From the NCBI GenBank assembly GCA_937625935.1, contig OW569391.1, forward strand, positions 248,001-312,000: 64,000 bases of DNA, given 5' to 3'. This DNA comes from Tetramitus jugosus. Lineage: Eukaryota > Heterolobosea > Eutetramitea > Acrasida > Vahlkampfiidae. The notes beneath the pieces were generated by a model, which ran no database searches, had not been told where the DNA came from, and worked only from the letters and a program-made list of their open reading frames with translations. Position numbers and translations under genes: made by a program. Shown piece after piece: positions 58,971-64,000 of the stretch; the first letter of the stretch is position 1, and each line of letters begins with the position of its first letter.

Positions 58971-60905
58971 TTATTTATTTGACCGTGCAAAGGTAGTACA
59001 TATCTTACGAAGTGGAGTATTGAATCTCCCTATTGAAGTAACACCGGCAGCTAGCAAGCCAGTCCATACGCCTAGTGATTTAGAAGGCATACATTGCCCC
59101 ATCGCGCCTGCAGTGAACATTGACCCATTCTCTAAGTGCTTGTTCTTGAGTACGAAACGCTCGGATAGTTTCTCTCTTATCTGATGTATATTGGGCAATG
59201 CATCAATAGCTGTGCGGTGACAGATGGCGGACTTGGCGATTATTTGTTGTGGCATGAGTTTAAAGTTATCCTTGCGAGATAGATCTTTCAACGTATTCAT
59301 CAACTCTTCACCCTTTGCATCAAACTTCTCAGAGATGGATTTACTTAGTTCCTTGATAGTCCTACTCGATAGACCATCCTCAGGGATATCAGGTAGAGTT
59401 AATTGTATTTTCACTGTATTGAAATGGCCAATGATTTCAAAAAGAGTCTTCTCAGACATGTAAGACAAACTCTCTAACAGGAGAGTACTTGGACAGTTGA
59501 AAACAAACCTGACATTTCCAGATTCTTGAATAGAGTCTAATACTCCTTCATAGGTGATGTATCCAAGCTTCATTTTCACTGCCAAAATATAGGGTGCACT
59601 CGGGCATGAGAATGATAGAATAACACGGCAGCCCATTCCATTGACAACTATACTTAGGTTGCTCTTCTCTTCCAAGTTGTCTGGTATGTTCAATTCAGGG
59701 GAGTCCAAGTACTTGCACTCATTCTTTTTCTTCCATAGAAATTTGAAAATTCTGTATCGCTCAAAGAACCCTGGACGTGTCCTGTAGTCTGTATAATAAA
59801 TTGAAAACAAGTTATGTAACTCTGCAATGTACCTAGTCATTCTATGTTTCTGTAGCGTTGCTAGTGCATCTGCCGAGACTGTGAACTTTTCACGCCCATA
59901 GGCATAGATCTCTGTGTGAGCTTTCTCTGTGAATATGCGAACTTTGAGTTCATTTCCCTTGCTTTCTAGCGTAGCAGACAACTCTTTGTTCTCTGATATT
60001 GTATCGTGAATATGTATATAGTGCCCGAATCCAGTATACTTTGGAATATTCAATTGTAGATTGTTCATGAAGGGAGTCAAAGAGTTAAGCACTCCAGGGA
60101 AAAAGGACGAAAGAGAGTCCGATGCGGTTGATCCAAGTATCTTTGTCCATTCCAGCTTGAAATCATTGTTTTTCAATAGTGTTCCATCGTGAATCAAATC
60201 ACTCAAAATCGAGAGTATCACTGGCACAGGGTCATCTTCCAGCACAAAGAAATGAAACTTGTCCTGATGATTCTTGTTGATAAAACTACCAAATTCATCA
60301 TTTGCAATCAATGGAGAAGCAAAAGTCACGCACAAAAATCGATTGAGAGTCTCGGGAGACAAGCCCTCCTCTGCCAATAACCTCGCAGTTACAATTGCTG
60401 CCACTGCACCACCCAAGCTATGCCCCGTTAAAATAATCTGATACTTTTCCAGAGCTCTACGCTTGAAATACTCGATTGGAATCGAGTGAGCTCTCTTGTA
60501 GAACCCGGAATGAAATTGACCCCTGGTATCATCAATCATAAAATTAGCATCGTCAATCAAATCTCTCACAGAGCGCGTACCTCTAAACACCACGTAGATC
60601 CTCCGAGCTTCATCATCCTGACATATCATGTACTTGACATCGAGTGGAATCTCATGTTTATTGTCATCTGAGCACCCTGAGACAATCATTTGATTGATAT
60701 CGTGAGTAAATGGATGATAAACTTTTTGCAGAACTTTCATCGGATCATCCTTGTAAACAATATCACAGGCAATGGAACTGGTCAAAAGAATTTTGTAATA
60801 TTCAGTCAGGTTTCCACGATACAGTGCTTGGATGGATGGTATTTCCAGATGAACCTTGTTGGACGTCTGTTTTTTGGATGACATCATTCCCAGGAGTGAC
60901 CTCAT
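58971..60905 (-). CDS. Class 3 (fungal-type) lipase domain protein
   Basis: 644 residues, one exon. The lipase-3 domain spans ~60-310: VFRGTRSVRDLIDDANF, FHSGFYKRA, then ILTGHSLGGAVAAIV with the nucleophile Ser in GHSLGG (~165). Asp lies in FFVLEDDPVPVI (~232) and His in GFGHYIHIHD (~310), so the triad is complete. No signal peptide and no membrane helix, so it is probably cytosolic or membrane-associated. The C-terminal 300 residues contain no domain I know; some parts look beta-rich (NLSIVVNGMGCRVILSFSCP). Known of the family: triacylglycerol or diacylglycerol lipase. Substrate cannot be read. Confidence 0.85.
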   Translation of the reverse strand: MRSLLGMMSSKKQTSNKVHLEIPSIQALYRGNLTEYYKILLTSSIACDIVYKDDPMKVLQKVYHPFTHDINQMIVSGCSDDNKHEIPLDVKYMICQDDEARRIYVVFRGTRSVRDLIDDANFMIDDTRGQFHSGFYKRAHSIPIEYFKRRALEKYQIILTGHSLGGAVAAIVTARLLAEEGLSPETLNRFLCVTFASPLIANDEFGSFINKNHQDKFHFFVLEDDPVPVILSILSDLIHDGTLLKNNDFKLEWTKILGSTASDSLSSFFPGVLNSLTPFMNNLQLNIPKYTGFGHYIHIHDTISENKELSATLESKGNELKVRIFTEKAHTEIYAYGREKFTVSADALATLQKHRMTRYIAELHNLFSIYYTDYRTRPGFFERYRIFKFLWKKKNECKYLDSPELNIPDNLEEKSNLSIVVNGMGCRVILSFSCPSAPYILAVKMKLGYITYEGVLDSIQESGNVRFVFNCPSTLLLESLSYMSEKTLFEIIGHFNTVKIQLTLPDIPEDGLSSRTIKELSKSISEKFDAKGEELMNTLKDLSRKDNFKLMPQQIIAKSAICHRTAIDALPNIHQIREKLSERFVLKNKHLENGSMFTAGAMGQCMPSKSLGVWTGLLAAGVTSIGRFNTPLRKICTTFARSNK

Positions 60906-61265
60906 TGTTGTTTGTTGTTTTTTATTATTTGATTTCGATTCGCGGGGAGAAATATAATTTCTTTTTACTCTGACTGATTGATTTTGTCTCCGCTCTTTTT
61001 GACAATGAACTACTCTGAATAAGTTCTGAAGTCATAGTAAGTTAGGTTGCCTTTCATCTTTATACTATGGAGAGGAAAGTAGGATGATGAGGATTGCTGT
61101 CACTCACAACGGATATAAGATTGGAGGTCAATTGCGCCCGGATGCCTCTCGAAGCCAAAGATGGCCAACTAATTTGAGTAAAGAGTTGGTGCACAAATTA
61201 TCATGCCCTCTGAGGCGTTAAGGAGAAAAACTTTAAACTGTGTACATGAATTATCAATCACATGT
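60906..61265. other. Spacer between lipase and coiled-coil genes
   Basis: 360 nt, both neighbours on the minus strand. Lipase promoter plus 3' flank. No supported gene or element. Confidence 0.35.
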
Positions 61266-62069
61266 TTATTCTTCACTCTCTTCCTTCTTCTCTGACATCT
61301 CATCAATGGCAGTGTCAATAAAGTTCTTGAGAACATCGATGTCAATAGAAAACAAGTCGTCCAAAAGAGAGATTTCCGCTACAACCTTTGGCATTGCTTC
61401 TGTCTCCAAGAACTCCCTAACTTTAAGGAGTTTTAGCTTTTCTTCTTCGCCCATCATGAAGTAACGTCCCTTTGCTTGGTCAAGATGGGCAATTTCTTTT
61501 CTTGTTGTGTTTCCCTATACTTCATAGACGAAAAGGGCGAGCTTCTCTATACTAGTTGCCTGTTTCATACTCTTCAATTCAAGGCGGACTTGAGCTAAAT
61601 CATTTTCTACCAGTTGGAATTTACCTTTCAGAATTTGGTTATCCTCTATCAAGACTTGGTTCTCCTCTCTCAAGGTTGAAGTAATTTCCTTCAGGACTTG
61701 AATTTCTTTCTTAATGTCTTGATTTTCATGTTCCATCTTCTCAAACCTTAGTAAGATATCTTTTTGCTGAAGTCGACTCTCTTCCATAAAGCGCAGAAGT
61801 CTCTCTTCCATAAAGCGTTTACTCTCTTCTATAGAGCGTCGATTCTCCTCTAGGGACACACTCTGGCTGGTTCTTTGGCGCTCACTTTCCAAGAGTATAT
61901 CATAGAGGTGATTTGCACTTTGTTGGAGGACCATACAGGATGTTTTCTCTTCTGTTAACTGTGTTTCAAGCATGGAGCTACGAGCAAAGGAATCTTCTGC
62001 CACTTTTTTGAGGACCTTGTACTTGCATCCTCCTTTGAAACATTGCTCATGGATGATCTCAATATCCAT
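61266..62069 (-). CDS. Coiled-coil protein of unknown function, two exons
   Basis: Exons 62069-61521 and 61469-61266, intron 51 nt (GTATAG donor, CAAAG acceptor), giving 250 residues. The junction reads LALFVYE then GRYFMMGEEEKL, with phase kept. Residues ~8-18 have a Cys pair (CFKGGC). From ~25 to 175 it is one long coiled coil with Arg/Glu-rich heptads and a short tandem repeat (KRFMEERLLRFMEESR). The C-terminal 60 residues are a helical, acidic domain ending EKKEESEE. If the intron is not used, the first frame stops after VYEV. No family recognised. The donor is unusual, so the splice is my weakest one. Confidence 0.5.
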
Positions 62070-62719
62070 ATTTGAGCTGCATGTTCATATCTAATTTTCA
62101 ATGATAGAAGAGTTCTTTTGAAAGTGTGAGAATGAAGTTTTCCACTGGCAGACATATTTACGATAAGAATTCGGTTTACCGAGGAGGGATATCTCGTTGC
62201 CGTTACATCTCTTTTCAAAAAACTGTAAGAAAACTCCTCAACATATGTCGTCTTGTCAAGAAGATGCAGATGAAGGCTTGTTACTCAATTCAAGGGTTGA
62301 ATTTTTGGATCCCAGTGCAACAATTCTTGTGTTTTGTGCACTAAGATAATTTTCTCATACAAACTATGACCAGAGAGTTGTTTTCTCAGATATCATCAGA
62401 GAGCGAAGCTCTTGGGATTCATTGAGATCAACAAGGATGAAGCATTCAATGTGTTGATGCTACTTTCATGAGGAACAAAAAGGTTCATGGGAGGATTATG
62501 CAACAAAGGTTGTCTCATCAGAGGCTTGGGAAGCTTTGGGCTAGCTCTACCTTTGAAGAGGAATGAAAATGAGAAGAGTCGTCGCTGTGTTCTTGGTTGC
62601 GTTATGTATTCATGATGTTGTTCTTGTCAATGTCTACCGAAAGCTTTTTCGAAACCAATTTATTGTGATTCCTCATTTGGTTTACAACACAGCTACTCGC
62701 CGAAAGTGACTCCACCGAA
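62070..62719. other. Spacer between coiled-coil and OCRL-like genes
   Basis: 650 nt, both neighbours on the minus strand. It should hold the coiled-coil gene's promoter and the OCRL-like 3' UTR. Small frames on both strands show no domain. No tRNA, repeat or mobile element recognised. Confidence 0.4.
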
Positions 62720-64000
62720 TCAAACATCATCCGAGTTGGGTGATTGTTGACTCTTAGTCGAGGTGGCTTCCAGGACGAGATCCTTGTCATTGAACTGACT
62801 TCCATCAGATATGAGGAAGTGCTTGATGAAAGTAACCTTTGCCTTTTGGTCGTGAATAGATGGTGGTTGTCTCGGGTACATGTTCGTCTTTGGTGGTCTC
62901 AAAATCACCCTAGAGAATATGATGGACAATTCATCCACGCCTACCAAGTGAGTATCCTTGTACTTCAATAACTCTCTCAGGAAGCTCATAATGTACTGGA
63001 ATGTATTCGCATGAACAGATTGTATCTTTGATACGATGTGATGGCAAGCATGCTCCTTGACGCTCGCTTCAATGCACACCTTGTAGAAGCGATATGGTAT
63101 GACAGGTTCGGACAATGATTCCAATAAACTCAACAACACCTCAGCAAAGCTCAGTGCTGCAGTCGAAGATGTCTCCAGTTCTGCATCAAACGGTTCACCA
63201 GTGTCCAATCGATCACGAATCAGCAACTTTTCGGCTGGTGAGCCAGATTCCTTGAAGATACCCTCGACTTGCATTCCTTTTTGATGAATGTAGTCCACCA
63301 ATCTCCAAATCTCTAAAGGAACCTTGGAAACAGGAGCTTGCATGATCGCATTATCCTTGACATTTGGAGATTCCCTCACAGGATGACCCAATGCTACCAA
63401 ACCCTCAAGTGATTCACCGAAACAGGACTTGAGATAGTTTCCTGCCAAGGACACAAAGTGATCTCTTCCGTTCTCCAAATGAATAATAAGAATATCATCG
63501 ATTGAGTCCTTGCCGCTGTTTAGATCGGAGACAGTGTTACTGTCGACTAGTACTGTCAGCCTAACTTCAATCTTCTCTCCTGGCATGAACATGCCCTCAG
63601 CTGGTTCAATTTGCAGCCATCCCTTGCATTTGTTCTCTTCCATTGGCTTCGGTATGAATTGGAACTTGCAGAGCACTTGACCCGTGTTTTCGAGCTCAAG
63701 CACCTGTACAATTGGAACTTCGTATCTGACATCATCGAACGTGAATTTCTGGGATGAGAGTTTCATCTCTGGAAGCAAGTCATTCTCTAATCGATCAAGC
63801 ATCTTGATCAAGTTACGGTAGCACATTTGATACTTCTCTTGTTGGATAACTCTGACACCAACTGTAAATCCAGCTACCACAGGTTTATGATCACTGCTCA
63901 AATATTCCATGTTGGATTCATAATACTCCTGTTTAACATGTGGTGTGTCTCTCCAGAAAATACGATCCGTGTACGATGGCACACGCTTCTTCTCAGATGT
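62720..64000 (-). CDS. OCRL/INPP5B-type inositol 5-phosphatase, C-terminal part
   Basis: Partial: the frame is open through the right edge of the window, so the N-terminal catalytic core lies outside. About 426 residues are visible. KRVPSYTDRIFWRD and SSDHKPVVAGFTV are the last two motifs of the type II inositol-polyphosphate 5-phosphatase domain (the P(A/S)(W/Y)(C/T)DR and SDHKPV blocks). An ASH domain follows (~75-190, VPIVQVLELENTGQVLCKFQ). A RhoGAP-like domain ends it (~205-400, VPLEIWRLVDYIHQKGMQVE, GIFKESGSP). The catalytic arginine finger is replaced, as usual in OCRL. Known of the family: dephosphorylates PI(4,5)P2 in endocytosis and interacts with Rabs. Confidence 0.93.
   Translation of the reverse strand, partial: TSEKKRVPSYTDRIFWRDTPHVKQEYYESNMEYLSSDHKPVVAGFTVGVRVIQQEKYQMCYRNLIKMLDRLENDLLPEMKLSSQKFTFDDVRYEVPIVQVLELENTGQVLCKFQFIPKPMEENKCKGWLQIEPAEGMFMPGEKIEVRLTVLVDSNTVSDLNSGKDSIDDILIIHLENGRDHFVSLAGNYLKSCFGESLEGLVALGHPVRESPNVKDNAIMQAPVSKVPLEIWRLVDYIHQKGMQVEGIFKESGSPAEKLLIRDRLDTGEPFDAELETSSTAALSFAEVLLSLLESLSEPVIPYRFYKVCIEASVKEHACHHIVSKIQSVHANTFQYIMSFLRELLKYKDTHLVGVDELSIIFSRVILRPPKTNMYPRQPPSIHDQKAKVTFIKHFLISDGSQFNDKDLVLEATSTKSQQSPNSDDV

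Overview
This is eukaryotic nuclear DNA from a compact, gene-dense genome. The evidence is 30 or more monocistronic genes on both strands, short GT-AG introns (about 44 to 160 nt, most genes having 0 to 3), AT-rich spacers, AATAAA-type 3' ends, polymerase III tRNA genes, and conserved eukaryotic regulators (PP6, RAD6, LSM14, NOC1, SRF-type MADS, SCAMP, OCRL). Long Gln/Asn/His-rich runs, secreted Cys-rich proteins and the gene style suggest a free-living amoeba. My best guess is a heterolobosean such as Naegleria; that is inference and was not tested by any search.

Layout: 1-498 end of an unknown gene; 825-1370 villin-headpiece protein; 1700-3775 RanBP9/GID-type SPRY-LisH-CTLH protein, divergent from the PP6 phosphatase catalytic subunit (3964-4878); 4942-9008 four-exon helical-repeat-like protein; 9076-9148 tRNA-Val with a retroelement scrap behind it; 9950-12792 membrane-anchored alpha/beta hydrolase, a small protein and a secreted protein; 12968-17744 five-exon divergent kinesin with a PH domain; 18198-19236 SCAMP; 19505-23214 NST1-like protein; 23554-25169 GNAT acetyltransferase and a secreted Cys-rich/EGF protein; 25414-29641 RAD6 E2, LSM14 and a tandem chromodomain protein; 29779-32712 ABC half-transporter and a membrane-anchored unknown; 33355-34865 tandem tetraspan duplicates; 35010-36755 Rh/ammonium transporter; 37233-42291 NOC1/MAK21 and a zinc-finger Q-rich protein; 42597-43646 tRNA-Glu with LINE debris; 43960-45192 RCC1-like protein with a cut-off BTB; 45576-46832 a convergent pair of Frizzled-CRD-like surface proteins; 47203-49257 an unknown spliced gene and PPC decarboxylase; 49403-51025 zinc-cluster factor; 51483-52465 tRNA-Pro and a CTDNEP1-like phosphatase; 52768-53733 WWE-DCUN1 fusion; 54156-55706 SRF-type MADS factor; 56948-60905 Ca-regulated mitochondrial carrier and class 3 lipase; 61266-62069 coiled-coil protein; 62720-64000 OCRL/INPP5B-type 5-phosphatase cut by the window edge.

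There is no operon or gene cluster with one shared job. Themes that recur are ubiquitin/NEDD8 biology (GID subunit, RAD6, DCUN1 fusion), membrane traffic and lipid signalling (SCAMP, OCRL, CTDNEP1, lipase, kinesin-PH), and transcription or RNA control (MADS, zinc cluster, LSM14, chromodomains, NST1).

The most unusual items are a WWE-DCUN1 domain fusion, a kinesin with damaged switch motifs plus a PH domain, non-LTR retrotransposon scraps lying just upstream of two tRNA genes, two 10-Cys Frizzled-like surface proteins placed tail to tail, and a tandem four-TM pair sharing an identical 77-nt patch. Splice sites were assigned by eye from GT/AG borders, reading phase and protein-family continuity. 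Starts were set at ATG codons.
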